A stretch of 64,000 nucleotides of DNA. Source: Hydrogenophilales bacterium (lineage in GTDB: Bacteria; Pseudomonadota; Gammaproteobacteria; Burkholderiales; Thiobacillaceae). The stretch covers positions 48,684 through 112,683 of the forward strand of contig JAHFRD010000011.1 in the NCBI GenBank assembly GCA_023258975.1, written 5' to 3'. The notes under the pieces are model-generated. The model did no database searches and was not told the DNA's origin. It worked only from the letters and a program-made list of their open reading frames with translations. The position numbers and the translations under genes are program-made. Positions 8,303 to 17,861 of the stretch are shown one piece after another (within the stretch, counting starts at the first letter, position 1; the number at the start of each line of letters is the position of its first letter).

Positions 8303-8359
8303 CTTATTAACCAATGCCCGTAGGATGCCACCGTATTCAGCCGAATAAAGGAAGCAGCC

Positions 8360-8725
8360 GTGCATGTGGATATTCAAAGCCAGGGATTTCCCCTCACGGA
8401 GGGGCTGCGCGACTACCTCATGAAGCGTCTGGCTTATGGCTTGAATCATGGTGACGACGCCATCGCCCGCGTCACCGTGCGCTTGTCCGACATCAACGGC
8501 CCGCGCGGCGGCGCCGACAAACGCTGCTTCATTGAGGTGCGGCTCAAGGCTGCGGCGGCGGTCGTGATCGAAGACACCGAATCCGACCTTTACGTCGCCA
8601 TCGACCGCGCCGCCGAGCGCGCTGGCCGTGCCCTGGCACGGCAGTTGGCGCGGCGGCGGGAATTCGCGCCCGGCATGCCGGTGGAACCTGATGGCGCGGC
8701 ACAAGCGGGCGTGACGTACCCATGA
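8360..8725 (+). CDS. hpf: HPF/RaiA-family ribosome hibernation factor
   Basis: 121 residues, matching short HPF/RaiA proteins, which bind the 30S subunit in stationary phase and promote inactive ribosomes. Typical features are the N-terminal beta strand with QSQGFPLTEGLRDYLMKRL, the basic patch, and the middle DLYVAIDRAAERAGRALARQLARRR helix. The start is GTG 8360 (HVDIQSQ…) with AAAGGAAG upstream; the nearby ATG at 8364 is out of frame. Its stop overlaps the ATG of tsaC (ATGA), so the two are co-translated. It is not next to rpoN as in many bacteria. Confidence 0.8.
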   Translation: MHVDIQSQGFPLTEGLRDYLMKRLAYGLNHGDDAIARVTVRLSDINGPRGGADKRCFIEVRLKAAAAVVIEDTESDLYVAIDRAAERAGRALARQLARRREFAPGMPVEPDGAAQAGVTYP

Positions 8726-9744
8726 CCCGGAAAGCGAAACGCGGCCTGTCCGCGCCCTTCCTCATCAACCAGGCGGTGGATCGGTTGCGCGCGGGCGGCG
8801 TGGTGGCGTTTCCCACCGAGACCGTCTACGGCCTGGGGGCCGACGCGCGCAACGAGACGGCGATCAAGCGCGTATTCGAGGTCAAGCGGCGCCCCGCCGA
8901 CCACCCCTTGATCGTGCATGTGGCGGATGAGGCGCAAGCGGAGGATTGGGCAGCCGAGATTTCGGAGACCGCGCGGCGCTTGATGGCGCACTTCTGGCCC
9001 GGGCCGCTTACCCTGGTATTGCCCGCGCGTGGCGATGTGCCGCGCGCGATTACCGGCGGTCAGGACAGCGTGGCGCTGCGCGTGCCCAGCCATCCCGTGG
9101 CTCTGGCTTTGCTGAACGCGTTCGATGGTGGCCTGGCGGCGCCGTCGGCCAACCGTTTCGGCGCCGTCAGCCCCACCGAGGCATGGCATGTGCGCGCCTC
9201 CCTTGGCGGGCAGGTGGATCTGGTGCTGGACGGCGGCCCCTGCCGCTATGGCCTGGAATCCACCATCGTCTCTTTGCTCGACGAGCGCCCGCGGGTATTG
9301 CGGCCCGGCGCATTGCCGCTGGCCGCGCTGCGTCAGGTGCTGGGCGAGGAGGGCGTCGAGTATGGCGACCCATCCGCGCCGTCGCCACGAGTGCCTGGCA
9401 CCTTGCCCGGACATTACGCGCCCGTGACGCCGCTGGAGGTTCACGCCCTGGAAAATCTGATTCCTCGCGCCGAGGCGTTATTGGCCCAAGGGTTGCGGGT
9501 GGCGGTGTTGCGCGGCAATCGCAGTTTGCGTGGCAAACCGACGCTGCCGCCGCTGCCGCAATTTCTCCTGCCGACGCGGCCGGAGGAGTACGCGCGCTGC
9601 CTGTATGGCCGTTTGCGTGAACTCGATCGTTTCGCCTTCGACCGTTTGCTGGTGGAAGCGCCGCCTGACGAAGACGTCTGGTGGGCGGTCAACGACCGGC
9701 TGACGCGCGCGTCAGCCGGTTCCCGGCGGGAAGCGCGGCCGTGA
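8722..9744 (+). CDS. L-threonylcarbamoyladenylate synthase, long Sua5 form
   Basis: 340 residues: a YrdC/TsaC domain (about 12–205) plus a C-terminal Sua5 domain (to about 335). It makes threonylcarbamoyl-AMP from Thr, bicarbonate and ATP for the t6A modification of ANN-decoding tRNAs. Motifs are FPTETVYGLGADA, KRRPADHPLIVHV, WPGPLTLVL, VALRVPSHPVA and APSANRFGAVSPT. The linker GTLPGHYAP joins the two domains. Overlaps hpf by ATGA. Length separates it from the short TsaC form of E. coli. Confidence 0.93.
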   Translation: MTRKAKRGLSAPFLINQAVDRLRAGGVVAFPTETVYGLGADARNETAIKRVFEVKRRPADHPLIVHVADEAQAEDWAAEISETARRLMAHFWPGPLTLVLPARGDVPRAITGGQDSVALRVPSHPVALALLNAFDGGLAAPSANRFGAVSPTEAWHVRASLGGQVDLVLDGGPCRYGLESTIVSLLDERPRVLRPGALPLAALRQVLGEEGVEYGDPSAPSPRVPGTLPGHYAPVTPLEVHALENLIPRAEALLAQGLRVAVLRGNRSLRGKPTLPPLPQFLLPTRPEEYARCLYGRLRELDRFAFDRLLVEAPPDEDVWWAVNDRLTRASAGSRREARP

Positions 9745-9819
9745 GCGATCACTGGATCGGCTCACGAAATCCGCCGGCCACTGAGCCAGGCTTTCAATAG
9801 CGTCAAAGGGAATCAAATC

Positions 9820-10695
9820 ATGAAACGCATCCTGCTTTTCCTCGCCACAAACCTGGCCATCGTGCTGGTGCTGTCCGTCACCATGCGCCTTCTGGGCGTG
9901 GAGCCCTATCTCAACGAACAGGGGCTGAACCTGCAAGCGCTGCTGATCTTCGCGGCGGTGATGGGTTTCGGCGGCTCGTTCCTCTCGCTGGCCATTTCCA
10001 AGTGGATGGTGAAGAAGTCGATGGGCGTGCGGGTGATCGAGGCGCCGGCGAACTCGACCGAATTCTGGCTGGTGGACACCATCGCCAGGTATTCGGAACG
10101 CGCCGGCATCAAGATGCCGGAAGTCGGCATCTACGAGTCGCCCGAGGTCAACGCCTTCGCCACCGGCATGAGCAAGAACAGCTCGCTCATCGCCGTCTCC
10201 ACCGGGTTGCTCAACCAGATGACGCGCGAGGAGGCCGAGGCGGTGCTGGGGCATGAGGTCTCGCACGCCGCCAACGGCGACATGGTGACCCTGGCGCTGA
10301 TCCAGGGCGTGGTGAACACCTTCGTCATGTTCTTCTCCCGCGTCATCGGCTACGTGGTGGACAAGGTGGTGTTCAAGACCGAGAGGGGCACCGGCCCGGC
10401 GTATTTCGTCACCATGATCGTCGCCGAACTGGTACTGGGCGTGCTGGCCTCGATCATCGTCATGTGGTTCTCGCGCCGACGCGAGTTCATCGCCGACAGC
10501 GGCGGCGCCACCCTGGCCGGGCGGCGCAACATGATCGCCGCGCTGCAACGGCTCAACGCGCTGCATCCCGCCCCCCTGCCGGACAAGATGGCGGCCTTCG
10601 GCATCAGTGGCGGCGGCGGTGGCGGCCTCAAGCGCCTGTTCATGACCCACCCGCCGCTGGAAGAACGCATCGCCGCGCTTGAGGCGGGGCAATGA
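9820..10695 (+). CDS. htpX: Membrane zinc metalloprotease HtpX
   Basis: 291 residues, family M48B. Two N-terminal TM segments (about 4–24 and 36–56) come before the zinc motif HEVSH in [11 protein letters not shown]; two further TM segments and the third ligand region ([16 protein letters not shown]) follow. It degrades misfolded membrane proteins from the cytoplasmic side, usually under envelope stress. A C-terminal run of eight glycines ([11 protein letters not shown]) is present, as in many homologues. ATG 9820, preceded by AAAGGGAATC. First gene of the transport-rich block. Confidence 0.96.
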   Translation: MKRILLFLATNLAIVLVLSVTMRLLGVEPYLNEQGLNLQALLIFAAVMGFGGSFLSLAISKWMVKKSMGVRVIEAPANSTEFWLVDTIARYSERAGIKMPEVGIYESPEVNAFATGMSKNSSLIAVSTGLLNQMTREEAEAVLGHEVSHAANGDMVTLALIQGVVNTFVMFFSRVIGYVVDKVVFKTERGTGPAYFVTMIVAELVLGVLASIIVMWFSRRREFIADSGGATLAGRRNMIAALQRLNALHPAPLPDKMAAFGISGGGGGGLKRLFMTHPPLEERIAALEAGQ

Positions 10696-10713
10696 ATCCG
10701 GGATTGCACCCGA

Positions 10714-10770
10714 GTAGCGCCGACGAGTTCATCCAAACAGACGAACAAGCCGGTGGGACGCCGGTGCTAC
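10714..10770. repeat. Inverted pair of REP-like units between htpX and terC
   Basis: The left unit starts GTAGCGCCGACGAG at 10714 and the right unit ends GCCGGTGCTAC at 10770, pointing toward each other, like a BIME. It almost fills the 100-bp gap. No yybP-type manganese riboswitch, which precedes some terC/alx genes, can be accommodated. Confidence 0.6.
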
Positions 10771-10795
10771 AACGCGTTCAACCGAAGAATCCAGG

Positions 10796-11758
10796 ATGAA
10801 TGACGCGGTTTCCATCGGCGAACCCTGGATGTGGGCCGCCTTCATCGGCTTCGTGCTGGCCATGCTGGCGCTGGATCTGTTCGTGTTCGGCGGCCGCCGC
10901 GCGCATAAGGTCGGGGTCGCGGAGGCGGCCACCTGGTCGCTGGTCTGGGTGAGCCTGGCGCTGCTGTTCAACGCCGGCCTCTGGTGGCATCTCAACGGCA
11001 CTTTCGGCGCCGAAATCGCCGACCGCAAGGCGCTGGAGTTCCTCACCGGCTACCTGATCGAGAAGTCGCTGTCGGTGGACAACGTGTTCGTCTTTCTGTT
11101 GATCTTCTCCGCCTTCCACGTCGCCCCGGAGCATCAGCGCCGGGTGCTGATCTACGGCGTGCTTGGCGCCATCGTCCTGCGCGCGGCCATGATCCTGGCC
11201 GGTGCCTGGGTGGTGCGCGAATTCAACTGGGTGCTCTATCTGTTCGGCCTCTTCCTGGCCATCACCGGCATGCGCATGCTGGTCATGGCGGAGAAGGCGC
11301 CGGAGCTGGAGAAGAACCCGGTACTGAAATTCGCGCGGCGGCATTTGCGCATCTCGGATGACCACCACGGCGAGCGCTTCAGCGTGATGAAGGACGGCGC
11401 GCGCTGGTTCACGCCATTGTTCCTGGTGCTGATCCTGATCGAAACCTCCGACGTGGTATTCGCGGTGGATTCCATCCCGGCCATCTTCGCCATCACCACC
11501 GATCCCTTCATCGTCTTCACCTCCAACATCTTCGCCATCATGGGCCTGCGCACGCTGTACTTCCTGCTCGCCGACGTGGCCGACCGCTTCCACCTGCTGA
11601 AATACGGCCTCGCCCTGGTGCTCACCTTCATCGGCGCCAAGATGCTCATCGCGCCCTGGTACCACGTGCCGGTGGCGGCTTCGCTGGCCATCGTCGCGGT
11701 GCTGATCGGCGCCAGCGTGGCCGCCAGCCTGATCGCCACGCGCAAGACCTCCACATGA
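10796..11758 (+). CDS. TerC/Alx-family integral membrane protein
   Basis: 320 residues with about nine TM segments. Family signatures are EKSLSVDNVFVFLLIF, with its conserved acidic residues in the membrane, and ETSDVVFAVDSIPAIFAIT, then SNIFAIMGLRTLYFLL. TerC/Alx proteins are implicated in manganese export and tellurite resistance; E. coli Alx responds to high pH and manganese. The context of Na+, Ca2+ and H+ transporters fits ion homeostasis. ATG 10796 lies directly after AGG. It is followed 179 bp later by mrpA on the same strand. Confidence 0.92.
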   Translation: MNDAVSIGEPWMWAAFIGFVLAMLALDLFVFGGRRAHKVGVAEAATWSLVWVSLALLFNAGLWWHLNGTFGAEIADRKALEFLTGYLIEKSLSVDNVFVFLLIFSAFHVAPEHQRRVLIYGVLGAIVLRAAMILAGAWVVREFNWVLYLFGLFLAITGMRMLVMAEKAPELEKNPVLKFARRHLRISDDHHGERFSVMKDGARWFTPLFLVLILIETSDVVFAVDSIPAIFAITTDPFIVFTSNIFAIMGLRTLYFLLADVADRFHLLKYGLALVLTFIGAKMLIAPWYHVPVAASLAIVAVLIGASVAASLIATRKTST

Positions 11759-11937
11759 TGCCGGCGCGCCGCGCGCCGCGTGATCGCTTCGTCTGAGGCG
11801 CGGGGGAAGGCGCCCGCGCCGATGGCGACAGGCTGGTTTGGAAAGGGAGGAGCGAGGCCCGCCATGCGGTATCCCGGTAACTTGAGGTATCGGGAAACGC
11901 CGACCGCATGTCACATGTCCAGTAAAGTCGGCCTCTC

Positions 11938-14772
11938 ATGAATCTGCTTTTCACCATCCTCACTCCGTTCCTGGGCGCCATCCTGGTGGCCTGGATATCC
12001 CGCTGCGGCCGCTCCCACGCCGCCTGGGCGGCGGGGGGAGTGGGTCTGGCCGCGCTGGCCTGGCTGTCGCCGCTGGCATCCGGGCCGTTTTCCGGCATGA
12101 CTCATATCCAGCGGATTGCCTGGATGCCGGCGGTGGGGCTTGATCTGGCGTTCCGCCTGGATGGGTTGGGGCTGTTGTTCGCCGGCCTGATTCTGGGCAT
12201 CGGCCTGCTGGTGATCCTCTACGCCCGCTATTACCTGTCCGAGCGCGACAGCCTGGGCCGTCTGTACGCCTATCTGCTGTTGTTCATGGGCGCCATGCTG
12301 GGCGTGGTGCTGTCCGAGAACCTGATTCAGTTGCTGATGTTCTGGGAACTGACCAGCCTTTCCTCGTTTCTCCTGATCGGTTACTGGCGCGAGCGTGAAC
12401 AGGCGCGCCAGGGCGCGCGCATGGCGTTGGCGGTGACCGGCGCCGGCGGCCTGGCCCTGCTCGGCGGCATCCTGCTGCTGGGCGAAATCACCGGCAGTTA
12501 CGAGTTGTCGGTGATCCTGGCCTCGGGCGACCTCATCCGCGCGCATCCGCTCTACCTGCCGGCCCTGGTTCTGGTGTTGCTCGGGGCGTTCACCAAATCG
12601 GCGCAGTTCCCGTTCCATTTCTGGTTGCCGCACGCGATGGCGGCGCCGACTCCGGTTTCGGCCTACCTGCATTCGGCCACCCTGGTGAAGGCCGGGGTGT
12701 TCCTCCTGGCGCGCCTGTTCCCGGCCCTCTCGGGAACCTGGGAATGGTCGCATCTGGTGGGCGGCGTCGGCCTGCTGACCTTGTCGATCGGCGCCTTCAC
12801 CGCCTTGTTCAAGCATGACCTGAAGGGTTTGCTGGCCTATTCCACCCTCAGCCACCTGGGGCTGATTACCCTGCTGTTCGGCATCGGCACCCCCCTGGCG
12901 GCGGTGGCGGGGGTGTTTCACATCATCAATCACGCCATTTTCAAGGCCTCCTTGTTCATGGCCGCCGGCATCATCGACCACGAAACCGGCAGCCGCGACA
13001 TGCGCCGCATCAATGGCCTCTGGCGCTTCATGCCGCATACCGCCACCCTGGCGATGGTGGCGGCGGCGGCGATGGCGGGGGTGCCGTTGTTCAACGGCTT
13101 CCTGTCGAAGGAAATGCTTTTCGCCGAGTCGGCCAGCCTGGCCACCCAGATGCGCTTCGGCTGGATCCTGCCGCTGGGCGTGACCGTGGCGGGCATCTTC
13201 GCCGTGGCTTATTCCCTGCGCTTCGTGCATGACGTGTTTTTCAATGGCGATCCCATCGACCTGCCCCGGACGCCGCGCGAACCGCCGCACTGGATGAAGG
13301 TGCCCGTGGAGGTGCTGGTGCTGCTATGCCTGCTGGTGGGGATATTTCCCGGCCAGACCGTCGAGCCCATCCTGGCCGTGGCGGCCGCCGGCGTGCTGGG
13401 GCGGCCGCCGCCCGCGCATGATCTGGCGATCTGGCATGGCTTCTCGCCGGCGTTGTGGATGAGCGTGATCGCCCTGGTCGGCGGCGCCTTGCTCTACGGC
13501 GCGCGGCGGCCGCTGTTCGCCTGGCATGAGCGCCATGAGGGGCGCCTGGATGCCCGTCGGGTTTATGAAGCGTTGCAGCGGGCGCTGTTCGCTTTCGCGC
13601 GGAAAGTGACCCGCCTGCTCGATGTCGGCTCCCTGCAACGCATGCTGGCCCTGTTCCTGTCCTTCACCCTGCTGCTGGGCTGGGCCGGTGGTGAAATGAG
13701 TGGCGCGGTGGGCAACGACACCGCGCTGACCGGCCCGCGCGCTCTGTTGCCGGTGGATGGCGTGAGCGGGTTGGTTGCCGTCGCCCTGGTCGTGGTGTCC
13801 CTCGCGGTCGTGGCCTTGCATCGGCGGCGGTTCACCGCCCTGGTGCTGATCGGCGTGGTGGGGCTGCTGGTGTCGCTGATCTTCGTGAAGTTTTCCGCGC
13901 CGGATCTCGCCCTGACCCAGTTGTCGGTGGAAGTGGTGACCGTGGTGCTGCTGCTCCTGGCCCTGTATTTCCTGCCCCAGCACACCCCCCGCGAGTCGCG
14001 CCCGTCGCGCCGCGCGCGCGATGCCGCGCTCGCCCTGGCGGCCGGTGGCGGCATGGGCACCCTGGCCTGGGCGGTGCTGACCCGGCCCTACAGCGGCATC
14101 GGGGACTGGTTCCTTGCCAACAGTGTTCCCGGTGGCGGTGGCCGTAACGTGGTGAACGTGATCCTGGTGGATTTTCGCGGCTTCGACACCCTCGGCGAAA
14201 TCACCGTGCTGGCCCTGGCCGGCCTCGCCATCCACGCCATGCTGGAATCGACGCGCCTGGAGGGGCCGCGCCAGGACGCCGACGGGCGCGCCTGGAACCG
14301 GGACGCGCACCCGGCCATCATGGCCTCGTTCGCCCGCCTGCTGTTGCCGCTGGCATTGCTGGTTTCGGCGTTCATCCTGCTGCGCGGCCACAACTTGCCC
14401 GGCGGCGGTTTCATCGCCGGGCTGGTCACGGCGGCGGCGCTAATCATGCAGTACCTCGCCAATGGCGTGGAGTGGACCCATTCCCGCCTGCCGGGAAACC
14501 TGCATCCGGTCATCGGCGCGGGTCTGGCCATCGCCACGCTCACCGGCCTGGGCAGCCTGTTTCTCGGTCATCCCTTCCTCACCTCCACCTTCGGCCATGT
14601 GGCCTGGCTGGGCGATGTCGAACTGGCCTCGGCCATGATCTTCGACCTGGGCGTCTATCTGGTGGTCGTGGGCGCCACCCTGCTGATCCTGATCCATCTG
14701 GGGTTGATGCACCGCAAGGACTCCGGGAGCGAAACTGCCGCCGTTCCGGAGGCGCGCCGATGGAAGCCCTGA
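11938..14772 (+). CDS. mrpA: Mrp antiporter subunit A fused to subunit B
   Basis: 944 residues. The N-terminal ~480 residues are a NuoL/MrpA-type antiporter module ([56 protein letters not shown]). The middle carries the MrpA C-terminal domain, and the last ~150 residues are an MnhB/MrpB domain ([15 protein letters not shown]). A–B fusion is the PhaAB arrangement of group 2 Mrp systems. The complex expels Na+ (or K+) in exchange for H+ across the inner membrane. ATG 11938 begins the hydrophobic N-terminus. The gene overlaps mrpC by 13 bp. Confidence 0.94.
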   Translation: MNLLFTILTPFLGAILVAWISRCGRSHAAWAAGGVGLAALAWLSPLASGPFSGMTHIQRIAWMPAVGLDLAFRLDGLGLLFAGLILGIGLLVILYARYYLSERDSLGRLYAYLLLFMGAMLGVVLSENLIQLLMFWELTSLSSFLLIGYWREREQARQGARMALAVTGAGGLALLGGILLLGEITGSYELSVILASGDLIRAHPLYLPALVLVLLGAFTKSAQFPFHFWLPHAMAAPTPVSAYLHSATLVKAGVFLLARLFPALSGTWEWSHLVGGVGLLTLSIGAFTALFKHDLKGLLAYSTLSHLGLITLLFGIGTPLAAVAGVFHIINHAIFKASLFMAAGIIDHETGSRDMRRINGLWRFMPHTATLAMVAAAAMAGVPLFNGFLSKEMLFAESASLATQMRFGWILPLGVTVAGIFAVAYSLRFVHDVFFNGDPIDLPRTPREPPHWMKVPVEVLVLLCLLVGIFPGQTVEPILAVAAAGVLGRPPPAHDLAIWHGFSPALWMSVIALVGGALLYGARRPLFAWHERHEGRLDARRVYEALQRALFAFARKVTRLLDVGSLQRMLALFLSFTLLLGWAGGEMSGAVGNDTALTGPRALLPVDGVSGLVAVALVVVSLAVVALHRRRFTALVLIGVVGLLVSLIFVKFSAPDLALTQLSVEVVTVVLLLLALYFLPQHTPRESRPSRRARDAALALAAGGGMGTLAWAVLTRPYSGIGDWFLANSVPGGGGRNVVNVILVDFRGFDTLGEITVLALAGLAIHAMLESTRLEGPRQDADGRAWNRDAHPAIMASFARLLLPLALLVSAFILLRGHNLPGGGFIAGLVTAAALIMQYLANGVEWTHSRLPGNLHPVIGAGLAIATLTGLGSLFLGHPFLTSTFGHVAWLGDVELASAMIFDLGVYLVVVGATLLILIHLGLMHRKDSGSETAAVPEARRWKP

Positions 14773-15092
14773 TCGCCCTGTCGATCGGCGTGCTCACCGC
14801 CTGCGGCGTCTATCTCGCCTTGCGCGGGCGCACCTTCCCGGTGGTGCTGGGGCTGACCTTCCTGTCCTACGCGGTCAACCTGTTCCTGTTCGCGATGGGC
14901 CGGCTCGCCATCGGCCGGCCGCCGGTGATTCGCGCCGCCGCCGTCGCCGAATTGGCCTACGCCGACCCGTTGCCGCAGGCCCTGGTGCTCACCGCCATCG
15001 TCATCGGCTTCGCCATGACCGCCTTCGTCATCGTCCTGGCGTTGAAAGCGCGGGCGGAACTGGGCAACGACCATGTCGATGGGGTGGATTGA
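14760..15092 (+). CDS. mrpC: Mrp antiporter subunit C (NuoK-like)
   Basis: 110 residues with three TM helices, homologous to NuoK. The conserved segment [20 protein letters not shown] is present and typical of MnhC/MrpC. The start at ATG 14760 lies inside the last codons of mrpA, so translation is coupled. It is part of the membrane complex with A/B, D, E, F and G. It is followed by a REP pair before mrpD, the only break in an otherwise overlapping operon. Confidence 0.93.
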   Translation: MEALIALSIGVLTACGVYLALRGRTFPVVLGLTFLSYAVNLFLFAMGRLAIGRPPVIRAAAVAELAYADPLPQALVLTAIVIGFAMTAFVIVLALKARAELGNDHVDGVD

Positions 15093-15116
15093 TACATGAA
15101 CCCGGACACGCGCCCT

Positions 15117-15188
15117 TGTAGCGCCGGCGACTCGCCGGCTCGTTCGCCTGATTGGAAGAACTCGCCGGCGAGGCGCCGGCGCTACAGG
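15117..15188. repeat. Inverted pair of REP-like units between mrpC and mrpD
   Basis: The left unit TTGTAGCGCCGGCGACTC (from 15117) and the right unit ending GGCGCCGGCGCTACAGG (to 15188) are inverted copies separated by about 16 bp. The pair would form a long stem in the mrp mRNA, where it could stabilise the upstream message or weaken downstream expression. An apparent N-terminal extension of mrpD is just translation of this repeat. Confidence 0.75.
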
Positions 15189-15199
15189 GCCATTGCGCC

Positions 15200-16699
15200 A
15201 TGAACCACCTCGCCATCGCGCCCCTGTTGCTGCCCCTGCTGGCCGGCATCCTGCTGTTGCTGTTCCGGCATACCGGCATCGGCCCGCGCCGGGTGTTCAG
15301 CCTGGCCGCCGTGCTCGGCCAGGTCGGCCTGGCGCTGCTGCTCACCCGCGCGACGAGTAGCGGCGACATCCTGGCCTATTTCCTGGGCAACTGGCTGGCG
15401 CCGTTCGGCATCGTCCTGGTGGCGGATGCGCTGGCGGCCTGGATGCTGCTCGCCACCGCCTTGCTGGCGCTGTTCGCGCTGCTGTATGCCTGCCGGGGCG
15501 GCGATACGCGCGGAAGACATTTCCATGTGTTGTTCCAGTTGCAGTTGTTCGGACTCAACGGCGCCTTTCTCACCGGCGACCTGTTCAACCTGTTCGTGTT
15601 CTTCGAGGTGCTGCTGCTGGCCTCCTACGGGCTGATCCTGCACGGCGGCGGCCGCGCGCGGGTGCGCGCGGGCCTGCATTACGTGGTGCTCAATCTGGCC
15701 GGCTCCGCCGTGTTCCTGATCGCGGTGGGCACGCTCTACGGCGTCTTCGGCACGCTCAATCTGGCCGATCTGGCGCTGAAGGTGGCGGCCACGCCGGCAT
15801 CGGAACTCGGCCTGGCGCGGGTGGCCGGGCTGTTGCTGTTCGCGGTGTTCGCGCTCAAGGCGGCGCTGCTGCCTCTTTATCTCTGGCTGCCCGCCGCCTA
15901 TGCCCACACCAGCGCCGCAGTGGCGGCCCTGTTTGCGATCATGACCAAGGTGGGGGTGTACGCCATCGTCCGGGTCTACAGCCTGGTTTTCGGCGCCACG
16001 GCGGGGCCGCTGGCGCGCCTGGTCGAACCCTGGCTGCTGCCGCTGGCCCTGGCGACCTTGCTGGTCGGCATGCTGGGGGTGCTGGCGGCGGCCACCCTAC
16101 GGCAACAGGCGGCCTATCTGGTGGTCGCTTCCGTCGGTTCGCTGTTGACCGCCTTCGCCCTCGACAGCACCGCCGGCATCGCCGCCGGCCTCTATTACCT
16201 GCCGCACGCCACCTTCGCGGCGGCGGCCCTGTTCCTGCTCGCCGACGTCATCGCCAGCCGGCGCGGCGATAGCGGCGACCGCCTCGCGCCGGGCCCGGCC
16301 ATGCCCCACGCCCCGCTGTTGGGCGGGCTGTTCTTCGTCACGGCCATGCAGGGGGTCGGGCTGCCGCCGCTGTCCGGCTTCCTCGGCAAGTTCCTGCTCC
16401 TGCGCGCCGCCCTGGAGCATCCGGCCGCGCCCTGGGTCATGGCGGCGGTGCTGCTGGCCGGCCTGCTCGGCATGATCGCCCTGGCCAGGAGCGGCAGCCT
16501 GCTGTTCTTCCGAACCCTGCCGCCGGAGGATGGCGCAGAGCCGCTCGCGGCCGCCCTGGTTCCGGTCGTCGGGCTGTTGCTGCTGGGCGTGGCCATGACC
16601 GTGTTCGCCGGGCCGCTCCAGGCCCATGTGGCCAGCATCGCGGAGCAGTTGTCGCAGCCGTATCACTACGTCCACGCCGTGCTCGGAGGCCGCCCGTGA
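15200..16699 (+). CDS. mrpD: Mrp antiporter subunit D (NuoM/N-like)
   Basis: 499 residues, about 14 TM helices, proton_antipo_M domain. Motifs: GDLFNLFVFFEVLLLASYGL with the key Glu of antiporter modules, LPLYLWLPAAYAHTSAAVAALFA, and GLPPLSGFLGKFLLLRAAL. Works with MrpA as the second antiporter-like subunit. ATG 15200 (MNHLAIAPLLLPLL) is chosen. The frame is open back to 15152 but only through REP sequence. The last codons overlap the GTG of mrpE. Confidence 0.94.
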   Translation: MNHLAIAPLLLPLLAGILLLLFRHTGIGPRRVFSLAAVLGQVGLALLLTRATSSGDILAYFLGNWLAPFGIVLVADALAAWMLLATALLALFALLYACRGGDTRGRHFHVLFQLQLFGLNGAFLTGDLFNLFVFFEVLLLASYGLILHGGGRARVRAGLHYVVLNLAGSAVFLIAVGTLYGVFGTLNLADLALKVAATPASELGLARVAGLLLFAVFALKAALLPLYLWLPAAYAHTSAAVAALFAIMTKVGVYAIVRVYSLVFGATAGPLARLVEPWLLPLALATLLVGMLGVLAAATLRQQAAYLVVASVGSLLTAFALDSTAGIAAGLYYLPHATFAAAALFLLADVIASRRGDSGDRLAPGPAMPHAPLLGGLFFVTAMQGVGLPPLSGFLGKFLLLRAALEHPAAPWVMAAVLLAGLLGMIALARSGSLLFFRTLPPEDGAEPLAAALVPVVGLLLLGVAMTVFAGPLQAHVASIAEQLSQPYHYVHAVLGGRP

Positions 16700-17184
16700 A
16701 GAGGTTGCCGCACCCGCTCCTGACGCCGATCCTGGCCGCGATCTGGCTGTTGCTCAACAACAGTCTGGCGCCCGGCCATATCGCGCTTGGCCTGCTCCTG
16801 GGCTGGGCCATTCCCCTGTTCACCGCGCGCTTCTGGCCGCAGACGGTGCGTATCCGCAAGCCGCTTACGCTGCTGCGCTTCCTGGCCGTGGTGCTGCTGG
16901 ACATCGTGCTGGCCAATCTGGTCGTGGCGCGGCTGATCCTGGGGCGGCCGCAAGCCCTGTGCCCGGCGTTTCTGGTCGTGCCGCTACGACTGAAAAGCGA
17001 CCTGGCCATCGGCCTGCTGGCCAACACCATCTGCCTCACGCCGGGCACGGTATCGGCGCGCTTGAGCCCGGATCGCGATTTTCTGCTGGTACACGCGCTG
17101 CACGCGCCGGATGGCGACGCGCTGATCGCCGCCATCAAGCAGCGTTATGAGGCGCCCCTGAAAGAGGTGTTTGAAGCATGCTGA
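16696..17184 (+). CDS. mrpE: Mrp antiporter subunit E
   Basis: 162 residues. It has two to three N-terminal TM helices, then a cytoplasmic domain with ANTICLTPGTVSARLSPDRDFLLVHAL, the diagnostic MnhE signature (T-L-T-P-G-T-x-S). It is needed for assembly of the complex. GTG 16696 overlaps the mrpD stop (GTGA) and fits the family N-terminus; no better ATG is present. Overlaps mrpF by 7 bp. Confidence 0.92.
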   Translation: MKRLPHPLLTPILAAIWLLLNNSLAPGHIALGLLLGWAIPLFTARFWPQTVRIRKPLTLLRFLAVVLLDIVLANLVVARLILGRPQALCPAFLVVPLRLKSDLAIGLLANTICLTPGTVSARLSPDRDFLLVHALHAPDGDALIAAIKQRYEAPLKEVFEAC

Positions 17185-17447
17185 AGCTGGTCATCCCCAT
17201 CGCCTTCGCCCTGGTGGCCGCCGCCGTGGCGATGAGCGTGTGGCGCCTGCTGCGCGGCCCGAGCGCGCCGGATCGCATCCTGGCGCTGGATACGCTGTAC
17301 GTGAACGCCATCGCGCTGCTGGTGCTGCTGGGCATCCATCTCGGCAGCGCGTTGTACTTCGAGGCCGCGCTGCTCATCGCCATGATGGGCTTCGTCGGCA
17401 CCGTGGCGCTGTGCAAGTACCTGTTGCGTGGCGACATCATCGAATAG
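17178..17447 (+). CDS. mrpF: Mrp antiporter subunit F
   Basis: 89 residues, three TM helices. The family signature RLLRGPSAPDRILALDTLYVN is complete, and the acidic D in APDRILALD is retained. It is an accessory membrane subunit of the Na+/H+ antiporter. The ATG lies within the end of mrpE. It is followed after 9 bp, with GGAGG just before it, by mrpG. Confidence 0.94.
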   Translation: MLKLVIPIAFALVAAAVAMSVWRLLRGPSAPDRILALDTLYVNAIALLVLLGIHLGSALYFEAALLIAMMGFVGTVALCKYLLRGDIIE

Positions 17448-17456
17448 GAGGCGACC

Positions 17457-17861
17457 ATGCTGGAATACCTGCTGTCTTTCCTGATTCTGGCCGGGGCGCT
17501 GTTCACCTTCATCGGCGCCCTCGGCCTGGCCCGGCTGCGTGATTTCTACACCCGCCTGCACGGCCCCACCAAGGCCACCACCCTGGGCGTGGGCTGCCTG
17601 TTGATCGCCTCGTCGGTGTACTTCAGCAGCCAGGGCCGGGGCATGAGCCTGCACGAGGTGCTGGTGACCCTGTTCCTGTTCATCACCGCCCCGATCTCCG
17701 CGCACCTCCTGGCCAAGACGGCGCTGCACCTGCGGATCGAATCCCTGGCACCACCGCCGCAAGGCGATCAATCGGATACCCGGGAAGCCGGAAGCTATAC
17801 AGAGATCATCACCCCACCCCGGCCGCCTGAACGTCCCCTTCCGGAGGAGCGAACTCGATGA
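17457..17861 (+). CDS. mrpG: Mrp antiporter subunit G
   Basis: 134 residues. Three TM helices at the N-terminus with the MnhG signature GALGLARLRDFYTRLHGPTKATTLG, here shown only as its first part, and FLFITAPISAHLLAKTAL. A hydrophilic tail of about 40 residues follows. The ribosome site AGGAGG precedes ATG 17457. Its TGA overlaps the ATG of the beta-CASP nuclease, so an RNA-processing enzyme is coupled to the antiporter operon. Confidence 0.93.
   Translation: MLEYLLSFLILAGALFTFIGALGLARLRDFYTRLHGPTKATTLGVGCLLIASSVYFSSQGRGMSLHEVLVTLFLFITAPISAHLLAKTALHLRIESLAPPPQGDQSDTREAGSYTEIITPPRPPERPLPEERTR

Noticed and set aside
10696..10795. Manganese (yybP-ykoY) riboswitch before the TerC gene
   Set aside because: The 100-bp gap is filled by REP-like sequence and shows none of the conserved riboswitch core.
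10778..14391. Long minus-strand frames opposite TerC and mrpA
   Set aside because: Gln/His/Gly-rich shadows of membrane proteins; no start signals or domains.
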